This document shows, piece after piece, positions 18,402-28,828 of a DNA stretch of 64,000 nt. Where the stretch lies: positions 496,001-560,000 of the forward strand of contig NZ_CP035319.1 in the NCBI RefSeq assembly GCF_004328705.1, in the 5' to 3' direction. Position numbers and translations under genes: made by a program. The notes beneath the pieces were generated by a model that made no database searches, had not been told where the DNA came from, and was given only the letters and a program-made list of their open reading frames with translations. The number at the start of each line of letters is the position of its first letter. Position 1 is the stretch's first letter. The DNA comes from Rhodococcus sp. ABRD24. Lineage in GTDB: Bacteria; Actinomycetota; Actinomycetes; Mycobacteriales; Mycobacteriaceae.

Positions 18402-20147
18402 GTGAGCCTGCCCCGTCCCCGACCGTCTGGCCGGAGTCTCGACTCGGATCGTTCGGGCGGCATCCAACTCAGCTTCGACGAGCTCGACACCCCGCTACGC
18501 GAGACCACCTTCGTGGTGGTCGACCTGGAAACCACCGGCGGCAGTTCTGACGCCGACGCCATCACCGAGATCGGCGCGGTGAAGGTGCGCGGCGGCGAAA
18601 TACTGGGCGAGTTCGGCACGCTCGTCGACCCGGGCCGCGCCATTCCGCCCTACATAGTCCAGATCACCGGCATCACCACAGCGATGGTGCGGGAGGCGCC
18701 GCGGATCGACGCGGTGCTACCGACGTTCCTCGAGTTCGCGGAGGGGGCGGTCCTGGTAGCGCACAATGCCGGATTCGATATCGGCTTCCTCAAAGCGGCG
18801 GCGGCGCGAGCCGCACTGCCCTGGCCCCGCTTCCAGGTGCTGTGCACCGTCAAACTGGCGCGGCGCGTACTCAGCCGCGACGAGGCCCCATCGGTCAAGC
18901 TCTCCGCACTCGCGACGCTGTTCCGCTCGGAAACCACACCGACTCACCGCGCGCTCGACGATGCCCGTGCGACCGTGGACGTCCTGCACGCGCTCATCGG
19001 GCGGGTCGGGAACCAGGGCGTGCACAGCCTGCCCGAGCTGCTCGACTACATCCCGAACGTCTCATCGTCGCAGCGCGCCAAACGGTCACTCGCCACGCAC
19101 CTCCCGCAAGCCCCCGGCGTCTATCTGTTCCGCGGACCGTCCGAAGAAGTGCTCTACGTGGGTACCGCATCCGATCTGCGCCGACGGGTCCGCACCTACT
19201 TCACCGGTTCCGAGACCCGAGGCCGGATTCGGGAGATGGTCGCGCTGGCAATACGGGTCGACCACGTCGTATGCGCACATCCCCTCGAGGCCGGCGTGCG
19301 CGAACTGCGACTGCTCAGCGCTCACGTGCCCCCGTACAACCGGCGCTCCAAGTTCCCGATGCGTGGGTGGTGGATCACGCTCACCGAGGAGGCCTTCCCA
19401 CGGCTGGCGGTGGTCCGGATGCCGACCATCGACTCGCTGGGGCCGTTCCGCTCCCGCAGCGACGCCGCCGATGCCGCTCTGACCGTTGCAGAGTTCTGCG
19501 GCATCCGGACCTGCCGGTCGCGAATCCCCAAGGGCAGCAGGCACGGTTCCAAGTGCCCGCCGAAGGAGATCGGTAGTTGCCCGGCGACCGCCGACACAGA
19601 GGACGGGTACCGCGCTGCGCCAGAGCTGGCCCGGGCGCTCTTCCGCGGCACGGACGACGCACCGCTACACCGGATGCGGGAGCGCATCGAGGAACTGGCC
19701 GCGAGCGAGCTGTTCGAGAGCGCGGCCCGGCTGCGAGACAGAACGGCGGCGCTGGGACTGGCACTGCGCCGGATGCAGCGGCTGTCCGCCCTCGCGGCGG
19801 TGGAGGAACTGATAGCCGCCCGGAAGGACCCAGGCGGCGGTTGGGAAATCGCGGTCATCCGCGCCGGCCGTCTGGCGTCCGCCGGCACGGCCGCGCAGGG
19901 CGTGCCTCCCATGCCGGTCGTCGAGACCCTCGCCGCGTCGGCCGAGACGGTCCGCACCGAGCCGACGCCGTTGCGCGGCGCCTCGCCGGAGGAACTGGCC
20001 GTCGTGGCCCGCTGGCTCGAATCCGATGGCGTACGGATCGTTCGCGCCAGTAGCGGCTACGCCGAACCCGCCCACGGCGCCGGCGGATGGGAGGACTGGT
20101 GCACACTCGCCCGCGCGGCCGCACCGCCTACTGTGATGGTCGAATGA
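18402..20147 (+). CDS. DnaQ-like exonuclease fused to a UvrC-type GIY-YIG module (Rv2191-like)
   Basis: About 581 residues. The N-terminal DEDDh 3'-5' exonuclease has [38 protein letters not shown] and [19 protein letters not shown]. The middle GIY-YIG domain shows [20 protein letters not shown] and [12 protein letters not shown]. The C-terminal part has a UvrB-binding-like helical pair ([20 protein letters not shown]). This fusion is typical of actinobacteria. A role in DNA repair is inferred from domains; it lacks the UvrC C-terminal nuclease and HhH domains. GTG 18402 may be leaderless; ATG 18372 is an in-frame alternative. Confidence 0.88.
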   Translation: MSLPRPRPSGRSLDSDRSGGIQLSFDELDTPLRETTFVVVDLETTGGSSDADAITEIGAVKVRGGEILGEFGTLVDPGRAIPPYIVQITGITTAMVREAPRIDAVLPTFLEFAEGAVLVAHNAGFDIGFLKAAAARAALPWPRFQVLCTVKLARRVLSRDEAPSVKLSALATLFRSETTPTHRALDDARATVDVLHALIGRVGNQGVHSLPELLDYIPNVSSSQRAKRSLATHLPQAPGVYLFRGPSEEVLYVGTASDLRRRVRTYFTGSETRGRIREMVALAIRVDHVVCAHPLEAGVRELRLLSAHVPPYNRRSKFPMRGWWITLTEEAFPRLAVVRMPTIDSLGPFRSRSDAADAALTVAEFCGIRTCRSRIPKGSRHGSKCPPKEIGSCPATADTEDGYRAAPELARALFRGTDDAPLHRMRERIEELAASELFESAARLRDRTAALGLALRRMQRLSALAAVEELIAARKDPGGGWEIAVIRAGRLASAGTAAQGVPPMPVVETLAASAETVRTEPTPLRGASPEELAVVARWLESDGVRIVRASSGYAEPAHGAGGWEDWCTLARAAAPPTVMVE

Positions 20148-20197
20148 CCGCACGGTGCCGAACCGCAGCACTGTGCAGAGCACACTCGAGGAGCGCA

Positions 20198-20473
20198 ATG
20201 ATCACCGCCATCGTCCTGATCCATGCCGAGGCCAACCGGATCCCGGAGACCGCGCAGGCAGTGGCCGACCTCGCCGGGGTGGCCGAGGTGTACTCGTGCG
20301 CCGGCGATATCGATCTCGTCGCGATCGTCCGGGTGCGCGACCACGCCCAGATCGCGGAGGTCGTGACCGAACGCATCAACAAGGTGCGTGGAGTCACCAA
20401 GACCGCCACTCACATCGCGTTCCAGTCATACTCCAGTGCCGACATCGAGGCCGCGTTCTCGCTGGGCGAGTAG
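20198..20473 (+). CDS. Stand-alone Lrp/AsnC ligand-binding (RAM) domain protein
   Basis: A 91-residue protein consisting only of the C-terminal ligand-binding and oligomerisation domain of Lrp/AsnC regulators (TAIVLIHAEANRIPETAQAV, GVAEVYSCAGDIDLVAIVRV, HIAFQSYSSADIEAAFSLGE). It has no DNA-binding domain. Such SMLs (small Lrp-like proteins) form octamers and may bind amino acids. ATG 20198 follows GAGGAG. It lies 50 bp after the DnaQ-UvrC-like gene and is convergent with trpD, which makes amino-acid sensing attractive but unproven. Confidence 0.9.
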   Translation: MITAIVLIHAEANRIPETAQAVADLAGVAEVYSCAGDIDLVAIVRVRDHAQIAEVVTERINKVRGVTKTATHIAFQSYSSADIEAAFSLGE

Positions 20474-20480
20474 AAGTCCA

Positions 20481-20527
20481 CGCGCAGCAGGCCGCCGCGT
20501 TCGAGTCGAGCGCGGCGGCCTGCTGCG
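20481..20527. terminator. Bidirectional terminator, 17-bp stem
   Basis: GCGCAGCAGGCCGCCGC (20481-20497) is perfectly complementary to 20511-20527 across a 13-nt loop, between the convergent Lrp-like gene and trpD. Confidence 0.85.
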
Positions 20528-20564
20528 CCGGATCAGCGCTGCGTCCCGGCGGATCGACTCCGGG

Positions 20565-21656
20565 TCACCGCGAAGCTGCCAGCTCTGCGGTCAGCGCCGC
20601 CCACCGGTCCAGAAGCGCCGCTGCCGCGCCGGAATCGATGGCGTGGGCCGCCTTCGCCATCCCGGCAGCCAGCGACGACTCGAGGCTGTCGCCGATACCG
20701 TCGAAGGCTGCGATGGCACCCGCGGCGTTGAGTAGCACAGCATCCCGCACCGGACCGGGTTCCCCGGCGAAGATGCCCCGAGCAACCCTCGCATTGTCCT
20801 CCGCGTCCCCGCCGCGAAGCGCATCGAGCGGTACCCGGGCGATCCCGAGTGCGGTCGGGTCGAACTTCCGCACGGTCACGCTGCCGCCGTCGACCACGTA
20901 GACCACCGATGTGGTCGACGTCGTGATCTCGTCGAGCCCGTCGTCGCCCCGGACCACCAGGGCCGAGTTGCCGCGCTCCGCCAGCACACCCGCGACCACG
21001 GGGATCAGGTCCTCGAACGCGCACCCGATCAACCCGGCCCGAGGGCGCGCCGGGTTGGTCAGCGGTCCGAGCACATTGAACACCGTGGGAATGCCGATTT
21101 CCTTCCGCGGGGCCCCAGCGAAGCGCAGTGCCGGATGGAACACCGGTGCGAAGCAGAAACCGATCCCGACCTCCTCGACACAGCGAGCAACTTCCTGCGC
21201 GCCGAGGTTGATGTGGACACCGAGCGCCTCGAGCACATCAGCGCCGCCGCTCTTCGAGGACGCCGCCCGGTTGCCGTGCTTGACCACGCGCACGCCGGCC
21301 GCGGCAACGACGACCGACGCCATCGTCGAGATGTTCACGGTGTGGGAGCGGTCACCACCTGTGCCGACCACGTCGACGACGTCCTGGGACACGGGCACGG
21401 TCTTCGCGTGGCCGAGCATCGCGTCCGCGAGTCCCCGAAGCTCCGGGGCCGTCACGCCCTTCATCTTGAGGGCTACCCCGAACGCCGCGATCTGCGCGGA
21501 CGTCGCATTGTCGGACATGATCTCGTCCATCGCCCAGCCTGTGTCCGCGGCGGTGAGGTCGCGTCCGTCGGTCAGCACTCCGAGCACGGCGGGCCAGCTC
21601 CGGTCAGTTGCGCCTGCCACTTGTTCCGTGCCCTGCGCCACTGCCTGCCGCACCAT
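20565..21656 (-). CDS. trpD: Anthranilate phosphoribosyltransferase
   Basis: Second step of tryptophan synthesis: transfers phosphoribosyl from PRPP to anthranilate. The 363-residue product has the family signatures [18 protein letters not shown] (PRPP loop), [22 protein letters not shown] and [13 protein letters not shown]. It matches M. tuberculosis TrpD (Rv2192c) in length and position. ATG 21656 is used. No other trp gene is nearby, as is usual for this orphan trpD in Corynebacteriales. Confidence 0.96.
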   Translation of the reverse strand: MVRQAVAQGTEQVAGATDRSWPAVLGVLTDGRDLTAADTGWAMDEIMSDNATSAQIAAFGVALKMKGVTAPELRGLADAMLGHAKTVPVSQDVVDVVGTGGDRSHTVNISTMASVVVAAAGVRVVKHGNRAASSKSGGADVLEALGVHINLGAQEVARCVEEVGIGFCFAPVFHPALRFAGAPRKEIGIPTVFNVLGPLTNPARPRAGLIGCAFEDLIPVVAGVLAERGNSALVVRGDDGLDEITTSTTSVVYVVDGGSVTVRKFDPTALGIARVPLDALRGGDAEDNARVARGIFAGEPGPVRDAVLLNAAGAIAAFDGIGDSLESSLAAGMAKAAHAIDSGAAAALLDRWAALTAELAASR

Positions 21657-21720
21657 CGCGACCCCTTCTCTCGTTGCCCACCGACCGCACGGCGGAGCCT
21701 GTCGCCCCGCAGCTTAGTGC

Positions 21721-22176
21721 TCAGCCCTCATCCCCCGACGACGACGGCGCCTGCAATCCCTCCCAACCGACCGCGGTGCCGCCGAGTCGCTGCGCCAGAC
21801 TCGCCATCCGGGACCGTTCCTGCGAACAATGCAGGGCGTCGAGGACCTGCACCCGCTGCAACAGGAGGGTGACGCTGCCATCCGTGCCAGGGGTCGGTTC
21901 GCCGGCCGGACTGTAGCCGTCCTGCGCCGCAATCCCAGCAGCCGCATCGACAGCATCGGCGGGCAAAGTCAGGTGATGTCGGAGAACTGCCTCGCTCGCA
22001 GGGATCCACGCGGGCTCCCCCGCGGCGCCCCGTTCGAGCACCGTCGAGCACGACTCGGCGTCGTCGAATCCGGACGCCACCACGACGAGGTCGGTGCGGG
22101 CCGAATCCAGGGGCGCGGGACCGTCGCGAGACAGAAGTTCACGTAGCCAACGTGCGACACCGCGCGTGAGTTCCAT
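21721..22176 (-). CDS. Conserved hypothetical protein upstream of trpD
   Basis: A 151-residue soluble protein I do not recognise. Visible features are an amphipathic N-terminus ([18 protein letters not shown]), a strand-helix core ([21 protein letters not shown]), [13 protein letters not shown] and a C-terminal helical part ([20 protein letters not shown]). It reads as real coding sequence, with few Arg-rich stretches, and fills the gap between trpD and the divergent ctaE. ATG 22176 is chosen. Confidence 0.7.
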   Translation of the reverse strand: MELTRGVARWLRELLSRDGPAPLDSARTDLVVVASGFDDAESCSTVLERGAAGEPAWIPASEAVLRHHLTLPADAVDAAAGIAAQDGYSPAGEPTPGTDGSVTLLLQRVQVLDALHCSQERSRMASLAQRLGGTAVGWEGLQAPSSSGDEG

Positions 22177-22302
22177 GTGCCTACCTTGTCACGTTTGCCG
22201 GGCCCCACCGCCGCAGGAATAGAACACCCTCTGACGTGCGCCGACGCGCCGAGAGCGGACCCGGGTGGCCTTCTGTTACGACGAAGCGTCATACTTCTCA
22301 GC

Positions 22303-22914
22303 GTGACGAGCGCAGTAGGGACTTCAGGATCGGCAATCACCCAACGCGTGCACTCGCTGAACCGACCAAACATGGTCAGCGTTGGCACCATCGTGTGGTT
22401 GTCAAGTGAGCTCATGTTTTTCGCAGGGCTCTTCGCTATGTACTTCGTTGCGCGGGCGCAAGCCGGCGACAACTGGCCGCCGGAGCCCGTGCATCTGAAT
22501 CTGGCACTCGCCGTGCCGATCACCGCGGTGCTGATCGCATCCTCCTTCACCTGCCAGATGGGTGTCTTCGCGGCGGAGAAGGGTGACGTCTTCGGCCTCC
22601 GGCGCTGGTACCTGGTGACCCTCGCCATGGGCACGTTCTTCGTGCTCGGCCAGGGCTACGAGTACACGGTGCTCGTCAGCGACGGCGTCACCATCTCGAG
22701 CAGCGTGTACGGCTCCGTCTTCTTCATGACGACCGGCTTCCACGGCCTGCACGTCATCGGCGGCCTCATCGCGTTCGTCTACTTGATCATCCGCACCAAG
22801 GTCAGCAAGTTCACGCCTGCCCAGGCCACTGCTGCGATCGTCGTCTCGTACTACTGGCACTTCGTCGACATTGTGTGGATCGGCCTGTTCGCCACGATTT
22901 ATTTCATCCGTTAG
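22303..22914 (+). CDS. ctaE: Cytochrome c oxidase subunit III (aa3 type)
   Basis: Subunit of the aa3 oxidase in the actinobacterial bcc-aa3 supercomplex. The 203-residue protein has five membrane helices ([20 protein letters not shown] near the start, the last ending FATIYFIR) and the conserved [12 protein letters not shown]. The N-terminus [20 protein letters not shown] is nearly that of M. tuberculosis CtaE (Rv2193). GTG 22303 fixes that start; CATACT 7 nt upstream may be a -10 for a leaderless message. It heads ctaE-qcrC-qcrA-qcrB. Confidence 0.97.
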   Translation: MTSAVGTSGSAITQRVHSLNRPNMVSVGTIVWLSSELMFFAGLFAMYFVARAQAGDNWPPEPVHLNLALAVPITAVLIASSFTCQMGVFAAEKGDVFGLRRWYLVTLAMGTFFVLGQGYEYTVLVSDGVTISSSVYGSVFFMTTGFHGLHVIGGLIAFVYLIIRTKVSKFTPAQATAAIVVSYYWHFVDIVWIGLFATIYFIR

Positions 22915-22977
22915 CCAGCTGAACGACCAGGCAGCCCCCTGACGCTTCAGTCGTCCCGACATACCAAAGGGATACAG

Positions 22978-23841
22978 ATGAGTTCATCCCCCCCTCCCGC
23001 AATCGAGGGTGACATGCCCGACCGCACCACAGCCGCCAAGTCGCGCCGCCAGCGTAAGTTCCGCCGGCGCGTCACCGGCGCGTTGATCCTGATGATGGGT
23101 CTCGTGAGCGCCGGATTCCTCGCTTCCGCGTTGACACCCGCACCTCAGGTGGCGACGGCGAACGACGATTCCGCCGCACTGATCCGCGAAGGCAAGCAGC
23201 TCTACGACACCTCCTGCATCACATGCCACGGCGTGAACCTGCAGGGCGTCCAGGATCGCGGCCCCAGCCTGATCGGTGTCGGCGAGGCCGCCGTCTACTT
23301 CCAGGTCTCCTCCGGCCGTATGCCGGCGGCGCGCAACGAGGCCCAGGCCAGTCGCAAGCCCGCCAAGTTCGATGCGCGTCAGACCGACGCCATCGGCGCA
23401 TACATCCAGTCGCAGGGTGGCGGCCCGACCCTCGTGCGTGACGCGAACGGTGAGATCGCACAGTCTTCGTTGCGCGGCGGCGACGTTGCCCGCGGTAGCG
23501 AGCTGTTCCGCCTCAACTGCGCCTCGTGCCACAACTTCACCGGACGCGGCGGAGCGCTGTCCTCCGGAAAGTACGCCCCCGTTCTGGATCCGGCCAGCGA
23601 GCAGCAGATCTACGCCGCCATGGTCACGGGCCCCCAGAACATGCCCAAGTTCTCCGACCGTCAGCTCACGCTCGACGAGAAGAAGGACATCATCGCCTAC
23701 GTCAAGCAGTCGAGTGAGGTTGCTGCCCCCGGTGGCTACGGCCTGGGTGGTCTCGGCCCGGCATCCGAAGGACTCACCATGTGGGTCGTCGGAATCATCG
23801 CTGTCGTCGGTGCAGCACTGTGGATCGGAGCAAGGTCATGA
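22978..23841 (+). CDS. qcrC: Menaquinol-cytochrome c reductase dihaem cytochrome c subunit
   Basis: Membrane-anchored dihaem cytochrome c (287 residues) that replaces a soluble cytochrome c in the bcc-aa3 supercomplex. There is an N-terminal membrane helix ([20 protein letters not shown]), two haem motifs, CITCHG and CASCHN, each with a downstream Met ligand candidate ([13 protein letters not shown]), and a C-terminal helix ([19 protein letters not shown]). ATG 22978 follows AAGGGA. Its stop overlaps the qcrA start by 4 bp. Confidence 0.97.
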   Translation: MSSSPPPAIEGDMPDRTTAAKSRRQRKFRRRVTGALILMMGLVSAGFLASALTPAPQVATANDDSAALIREGKQLYDTSCITCHGVNLQGVQDRGPSLIGVGEAAVYFQVSSGRMPAARNEAQASRKPAKFDARQTDAIGAYIQSQGGGPTLVRDANGEIAQSSLRGGDVARGSELFRLNCASCHNFTGRGGALSSGKYAPVLDPASEQQIYAAMVTGPQNMPKFSDRQLTLDEKKDIIAYVKQSSEVAAPGGYGLGGLGPASEGLTMWVVGIIAVVGAALWIGARS

Positions 23842-24974
23842 GCGACGCCGGCAGCGGCGATACGCCGAAGAAGTACACGGACGACGAACTCGACCGGATG
23901 AGCCGGGACGAACTCGTCAAGCTCGGTACGAATCTCGACGGCGTCGATGTCGCGTTCCGCAGGGACCGCTGGGCGGTCTCCGGTACCAAGGCCGAGAAGC
24001 GCGCCGAGCGTTCGGTTGCCTTCTGGTTCATCCTCGCAGGTATCTCCGCGGTTGCCTTCATCGGAATCTTCCTGTTCTGGCCATGGGAATACGCGGGTCC
24101 GGGTGAGGACACCTACTGGGCATACAACCTCTACACCCCGCTGATCGGCCTCACGATGGGTCTGGCGATCCTGGGGCTGGGCGTCGGCGCGGTGAAGTTC
24201 ACCAAGAAGTTCGTCCCGGAAGAGGTTTCGATCCAGGACCGCCACGACGGCGGCTCCGCCGAGGTCGACAAGCGCACCCTCGTCGCGCAGCTGGGCGACA
24301 CGCTGGACACGTCGACCATCGGTCGCCGCAAGATGATCAAGCGCAGCCTGATCTTCGGTGGCGGCGCGATCGGCATCATGTCCGTCATGCCACTCGGCGG
24401 CATGATCAAGAACCCGTGGGCCAAGGGCGACAACTCCCCGCTCTGGGTGTCCGGCTGGACCCCCCGCTACCAGGGCGAGACCATCTATCTGCGTCGCGAC
24501 ACCGGCCGTCCGCACGACATCGTGTTGGTGCGTCCGGAGGACCTCGACGCCGGCTCCATGGAGACGGTGTTCCCGTTCCGCGAGTCCGAGCGTGGCAACG
24601 ACGAGGAGCTGTTCAAGGCCCTGCGCGGTATCCGCAACTCGGTGATGCTCATTCGTCTGCGCACCGCGGACACCGAGAAGGTTGTCAAGCGTAAGGGTCA
24701 GGAGAGCTTCAACTACGGCGACTACTTCGCGTACTCGAAGATCTGCACCCACCTCGGCTGCCCCACCTCGTTGTACGAGCAGCAGACCAATCGAATCCTG
24801 TGCCCCTGCCACCAGTCGCAGTTCGATGCGCTGCAGTACGGCAAGCCGATTTTCGGTCCCGCTGCGCGCGCGCTTCCGCAGCTGCCTATTACAGTGAACG
24901 AAGAGGGCTACCTCGTCGCCAACGGTGACTTCATAGAAGCCCTCGGCCCGGCATTTTGGGAGCGTCGACCGTGA
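23838..24974 (+). CDS. qcrA: Menaquinol-cytochrome c reductase Rieske iron-sulfur subunit
   Basis: 378-residue actinobacterial Rieske protein with three N-terminal membrane helices ([20 protein letters not shown] first) instead of the usual one. The 2Fe-2S ligands are in CTHLGCPTS and CPCHQSQFD near the C-terminus. It takes electrons from menaquinol and passes them to QcrC. Start ATG 23838 overlaps qcrC (ATGA) and the stop overlaps qcrB (GTGA), implying tight translational coupling. Confidence 0.97.
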   Translation: MSDAGSGDTPKKYTDDELDRMSRDELVKLGTNLDGVDVAFRRDRWAVSGTKAEKRAERSVAFWFILAGISAVAFIGIFLFWPWEYAGPGEDTYWAYNLYTPLIGLTMGLAILGLGVGAVKFTKKFVPEEVSIQDRHDGGSAEVDKRTLVAQLGDTLDTSTIGRRKMIKRSLIFGGGAIGIMSVMPLGGMIKNPWAKGDNSPLWVSGWTPRYQGETIYLRRDTGRPHDIVLVRPEDLDAGSMETVFPFRESERGNDEELFKALRGIRNSVMLIRLRTADTEKVVKRKGQESFNYGDYFAYSKICTHLGCPTSLYEQQTNRILCPCHQSQFDALQYGKPIFGPAARALPQLPITVNEEGYLVANGDFIEALGPAFWERRP

Positions 24975-26617
24975 CCACTACTACTCAGTCCAGAGTTGCC
25001 GCACAAGCGGAGGGCGTGGACTCCCGCTATCACATCGCGGCGGGGATGAAGCGACAGATCAACAAGGTCTTCCCGACCCACTGGTCCTTCATGCTCGGCG
25101 AGATCGCGCTCTACAGCTTCCTGATCCTGCTGATCTCGGGTGTCTACCTGACGCTCTTCTTCGATCCTTCGCTGGCAGAGGTCACCTACAACGGCGCCTA
25201 CGAGCCGCTCCGCGGCGTCGAGATGTCCCGCGCCTACGCGACCACCCTCGACATCTCGTTCGAGGTTCGCGGCGGCCTGTTCGTCCGTCAGATCCACCAC
25301 TGGGCCGCACTGATGTTCGCTGCGTCGATCATCGTGCACCTGATGCGCATCTTCTTCACCGGCGCGTTCCGCCGCCCGCGTGAGGCGAACTGGGTCATCG
25401 GCTCGCTGCTGTTGATCCTGGCGATGTTCGAGGGCTTCTTCGGCTACTCGCTGCCCGACGATCTGCTGTCGGGTACCGGCCTGCGTGCCGCCCTGTCCGG
25501 CATCACCCTCAGTGTTCCGATCGCCGGAACCTGGCTGCACTGGCTGATCTTCGGTGGCGATTTCCCGGGCACCCTGATCATCCCGCGCCTGTACGTCGCC
25601 CACGTGCTGCTGCTGCCCGGCATCATCCTGGCCCTCATCGCGGCTCACCTCGCGCTGGTGTGGTACCAGAAGCACACGCAGTTCCCCGGCCCCGGCCGCA
25701 CCGAGCAGAACGTCGTCGGCGTTCGTATCCTCCCAGTGTTCGCTCTCAAGGGTGGCGCGTTCTTCGCCTTCACCTTCGGTGTGCTCGCCCTGATGGGTGG
25801 TCTGCTACAGATCAACCCGATCTGGAACATCGGTCCGTACAACCCGTCCCAGGTATCGGCGGGCTCGCAGCCCGACTTCTACATGATGTGGACCGACGGC
25901 CTGGCCCGTCTGTGGCCCGCGTGGGAGATCTACCTGTTCAACCGGTACACGATTCCCGCGGTGTTCGCTGTCGCGGTCATCATGGGCCTGGTGTTCGCAC
26001 TGCTGATCGCCTACCCGTGGATCGAGAAGCGTTTCACCAAGGACGACGCACACCACAACCTGCTGCAGCGTCCGCGTGACGTCCCGGTCCGCACCGGTAT
26101 CGGCGCGATGGCGATCTCGTTCTACATTGTCCTGACGCTGTCCTGCATCAACGACATCATCGCGTACCACCTGGACATTTCACTGAACGCGATGACCTGG
26201 ATCGGGCGCATCGGCATGGTGATCCTGCCTCCGGTCGCCTACTACGTCACCTATCGGTTCTGCCTGGGTCTGCAGCGCAGCGACCGCGCGGTGCTCGAGC
26301 ACGGCATCGAGACGGGCATCATCAAGCGCCTGCCGCACGGTGAGTACGTCGAGATCCACCAGCCGCTCGGACCGGTCGACGACCACGGTCACCCGATCCC
26401 GCTCGAGTACCAGGGTGCTGCGATCCCGAAGAAGATGAACAAGCTCGGTTCGGCCGGTAAGCCCGGCTCGGGCAGCTGGGTCTCCGCGGACCCGGTCGAG
26501 CAGAGCAAGGCTCTCGAGGCCGCCGAGCATTCCGGCGAGCACGAGCAGCTGAAGATGCTCACGGAGTACCAGGACCGTATTCGTGGAAACGGCTCCGGCG
26601 ACGGCGAAGTTCACTAG
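24971..26617 (+). CDS. qcrB: Menaquinol-cytochrome c reductase cytochrome b subunit
   Basis: 548-residue cytochrome b of the bcc complex, with eight or nine membrane helices. Haem-ligand His residues lie in [19 protein letters not shown] and [20 protein letters not shown], and the quinol-site region includes PEW-like [10 protein letters not shown]. The C-terminal extension after the last helix ([20 protein letters not shown]) is cytoplasmic. This subunit is the target of imidazopyridine-type inhibitors in mycobacteria. GTG 24971 overlaps the qcrA stop. Confidence 0.97.
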   Translation: MTTTTQSRVAAQAEGVDSRYHIAAGMKRQINKVFPTHWSFMLGEIALYSFLILLISGVYLTLFFDPSLAEVTYNGAYEPLRGVEMSRAYATTLDISFEVRGGLFVRQIHHWAALMFAASIIVHLMRIFFTGAFRRPREANWVIGSLLLILAMFEGFFGYSLPDDLLSGTGLRAALSGITLSVPIAGTWLHWLIFGGDFPGTLIIPRLYVAHVLLLPGIILALIAAHLALVWYQKHTQFPGPGRTEQNVVGVRILPVFALKGGAFFAFTFGVLALMGGLLQINPIWNIGPYNPSQVSAGSQPDFYMMWTDGLARLWPAWEIYLFNRYTIPAVFAVAVIMGLVFALLIAYPWIEKRFTKDDAHHNLLQRPRDVPVRTGIGAMAISFYIVLTLSCINDIIAYHLDISLNAMTWIGRIGMVILPPVAYYVTYRFCLGLQRSDRAVLEHGIETGIIKRLPHGEYVEIHQPLGPVDDHGHPIPLEYQGAAIPKKMNKLGSAGKPGSGSWVSADPVEQSKALEAAEHSGEHEQLKMLTEYQDRIRGNGSGDGEVH

Positions 26618-26634
26618 CTCGCCGAGACCAATCA

Positions 26635-26670
26635 GAAGGGCCCCGAACCGACTCCGGTTCGGGGCCTTTC
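26635..26670. terminator. Bidirectional terminator after qcrB
   Basis: GGCCCCGAACC (26639-26649) and GGTTCGGGGCC (26656-26666) with flanking AGAAG/TTTCT extend to about 17 bp with one G-U; T-rich on the plus side. It separates qcrB from the convergent haloacid dehalogenase remnant. Confidence 0.85.
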
Positions 26671-26692
26671 TGATTTCGGTCGCGATGCCCGA

Positions 26693-27309
26693 TCAGCAGC
26701 CCAATTGATCCGCGAGGTCCAGGAAGTCGGCGGCGTTGATGTCGAAGCTGTCGTCGAACGTCGTGTCCACCACTCCCCCGGGCCCGAACTCGAGCGGTCG
26801 TGCGACAAAAGCTGTACGGAAGCCGAGCGCTGCTGCCGCCCGCAGATCGTACTTATGACACGCGACCATCGTGATCCGCTCGTGCGGGAGCCCGAGATAG
26901 CGTGCCGCCATCCGGTAGCTCGCCGGATCGGGCTTGAACACACCCGCCATCTCGGCGGTGAACACCGCATCCCAAGGTAGCCCGCCGTGTTTCGACATCG
27001 TCACCACAGCGCTGACATCGGCGTTGGACAGCGTCGCGATCGTGAACCGCCTCTTGAGCCGAGTCAGCCCAGTCACGGTGTCCGGCCATGGCTCGAGGAT
27101 TGCACAGTCACCCACTCCCCGCCCCTGCCGACGGCGGCCCCATCCAACGCGGCGAAGTATCCGGCCCGCCACCGTTCGACCATCGGCTCCCAGAGATGCC
27201 CAGGATTGCGGCCGGCGTCGATCCGCCGCAGTGCCGCTGACACCGTCGCGAAGAAGTCCACCGCCGTGCCCTGCACATCGAACACCAGGGCTGCCTGGAC
27301 ATCAGTCAT
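26693..27309 (-). pseudogene. Haloacid dehalogenase type II, frameshifted with an internal deletion
   Basis: Two frames together make one HAD protein. Frame 1 from ATG 27309 gives ALVFDVQGTAVDFFATVSAA up to GGEWVTVQ and then stops at 27073. The other frame resumes with LEPWPDTVTGLTRLKRR and runs through IATLSNADVSAVV, FKPDPASYRMAARYLGLP and TAFVARPLEFGPGG to 26693. Relative to intact family members about 35-40 residues of the cap domain are missing at about 27095-27105 and the frame changes there. The motif FDVFGT has become FDVQGT. Its ATG overlaps the stop of the upstream MDMPI gene, so it was once the second gene of a coupled pair. Confidence 0.85.
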
Positions 27310-27971
27310 CGTCGATCCACCCTGCCTGCCGGTGGACGGCCGGACGAGCCGCCGATCCGGCTGCGCAGGGTCGCCAGGCCGGGACCCTCGAGCTCGTCCG
27401 CGACACCGTGACGGCCGGCGATGGACATGAGCAGCGCTTCGCCTGGTCCACAGACGTCAGGTCCGCTTCCCGCGGTCCAGTTCAGATCCGTAGCAACCAA
27501 CCGAAGGCCGAGGATCCGGCGGCGCGCTCCGATGGGGGGCGCTATCCGCACGAAGTCCAGAGCCGGCACCAGCCGCTCGGCGGGAATCTCGCGAGCAACG
27601 CCGAGCGGACGCCGAATATCCTGCTGATGGATCATTCCGTCGACGAGAGCGATCCGGCTCCCGAACGCGGTCGTGAGTCCTCGTGGTTGCATGCTGCGTT
27701 CGAGCAAGTCGAGCAGTTGGTGCGGGCTGTACCCGGCAAAGTCGTCCAGCCCGATCGCATTGGCACGGTCGAACCGTAACCAGCCCCGAGCGAACCGGCG
27801 GGCAACCCCGCCCGGGCCCAGCTCTTCGTAACTGAGCATGTGAGCAACGACGTCGCGGACGGTCCAGCCCGCGCACAGCGACGGCACCTGCCATTGCTGT
27901 GGGGTCAGTGAATGCAGGAAAGCCGCGAGCTGGGCCCGCTCGGCGTGGGCAAGCGCCGCCACGTCACGCAT
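27306..27971 (-). CDS. Maleylpyruvate isomerase family mycothiol-dependent enzyme (MDMPI/DinB-like)
   Basis: 221-residue protein with the MDMPI N-terminal helical bundle: AALAHAERAQLAAFLHSLTP, PSLCAGWTVRDVVAHMLSYE (metal-binding His) and the second metal motif RIALVDGMIHQQDIRRPLG. Family members bind a divalent metal and use mycothiol, which these actinobacteria make. The substrate is unknown. ATG 27971 is used; the reading frame extends upstream to 28037. It appears intact although the genes on both sides are broken. Confidence 0.88.
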   Translation of the reverse strand: MRDVAALAHAERAQLAAFLHSLTPQQWQVPSLCAGWTVRDVVAHMLSYEELGPGGVARRFARGWLRFDRANAIGLDDFAGYSPHQLLDLLERSMQPRGLTTAFGSRIALVDGMIHQQDIRRPLGVAREIPAERLVPALDFVRIAPPIGARRRILGLRLVATDLNWTAGSGPDVCGPGEALLMSIAGRHGVADELEGPGLATLRSRIGGSSGRPPAGRVDRR

Positions 27972-28183
27972 CGCAGCTCCCGACCCTGTGACCGTCCTCG
28001 AGTAGCTCGCCGGACCTTGCGCGGCCACCGCACCCATGGGACTGCGGCCGCGGCTCGTTCACCGACGTACCCCGGATCTGCCAGTTCTGGTAACCATAGG
28101 CCGCAGTATTCCCCACCCTGAGCGAGCCGTGGGTTGCTTGCGCCCGAGCGCTCGTAGTCGGACCCGCGTCATAGAGTGACGAA

Positions 28184-28752
28184 ATGGGCTGGCCGACTCT
28201 GGACTCGATGGATCGCAACCTGGCGTCGCACGCCGGTCATCTCCATCACGCGGTTGCCGGAGCGCGTGTATGGGACGACGGCGATCTCGTCGTCACCGAC
28301 AGCGGGCTCCGCGACGACACCTTCAACATCGTCTGTCGTGCCCGGATCGCAGAGGACGACGCCGGTGCCCGCGTCGCCGATCAACTCCGCGCGACGGGCC
28401 GCCCGTTCTCGTGGTGGGTAGGCCCGACGTCGTCGCCCACCGATCTCGGCGGTCTACTGAGTGCGCATGGACTGATCGAGTCGGAATCCGAGCTGGCCAT
28501 GGTTGCGGCTCTCGCCGACGTGCCGACTTCCCCAGTGCACCAAGCACTTTCGGTGGCTACCGTCGTAACCCAGCAACAGCTTCGCGACTACGCCTGGTTG
28601 CTGGCGGCCAACTGGGATCCGCCGTCCGGGACTGTCCTCGAGTTCCTCGACCGGGCCGCGTCGGCGATCCTGGACAGCGCATGCGCCAGCCGATACTTGG
28701 ACACACGGCTCACTTCCGGACCGTCGGCACCTACACCGAGTACGCGCTGTAG
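28184..28752 (+). pseudogene. GNAT-family acetyltransferase remnant with deletion and frameshift
   Basis: From ATG 28184 the frame encodes a recognisable actinobacterial GNAT N-terminal half: DRNLASHAGHLHHAVAGARV, DDTFNIVCRARIAEDDAGAR, RPFSWWVGPTSSPTDLGGLL, LRDYAWLLAANWDPPSGTVL. After the region ending CASRYLD (about 28700) the acetyl-CoA binding segment is absent. A different frame then supplies the family C-terminus HFRTVGTYTEYAL, ending at the TAG at 28750-28752. About 80 residues, including the catalytic GNAT core, are missing. The first frame stays open for a further kilobase only as an antisense shadow of ctaF/ctaC. Confidence 0.82.
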
Positions 28753-28774
28753 TCAGCCACACCGCCCACAGACG

Positions 28775-28811
28775 ACGAAGGCGCCGAACCCACTGGGTTC
28801 GGCGCCTTCGT
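28775..28811. terminator. Bidirectional terminator downstream of ctaF
   Basis: A perfect 17-bp stem (ACGAAGGCGCCGAACCC at 28775-28791 with 28795-28811) and a 3-nt loop between the GNAT remnant and the convergent ctaF. Confidence 0.85.
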
Positions 28812-28828
28812 GCGGCTGTTGTCGAGAG

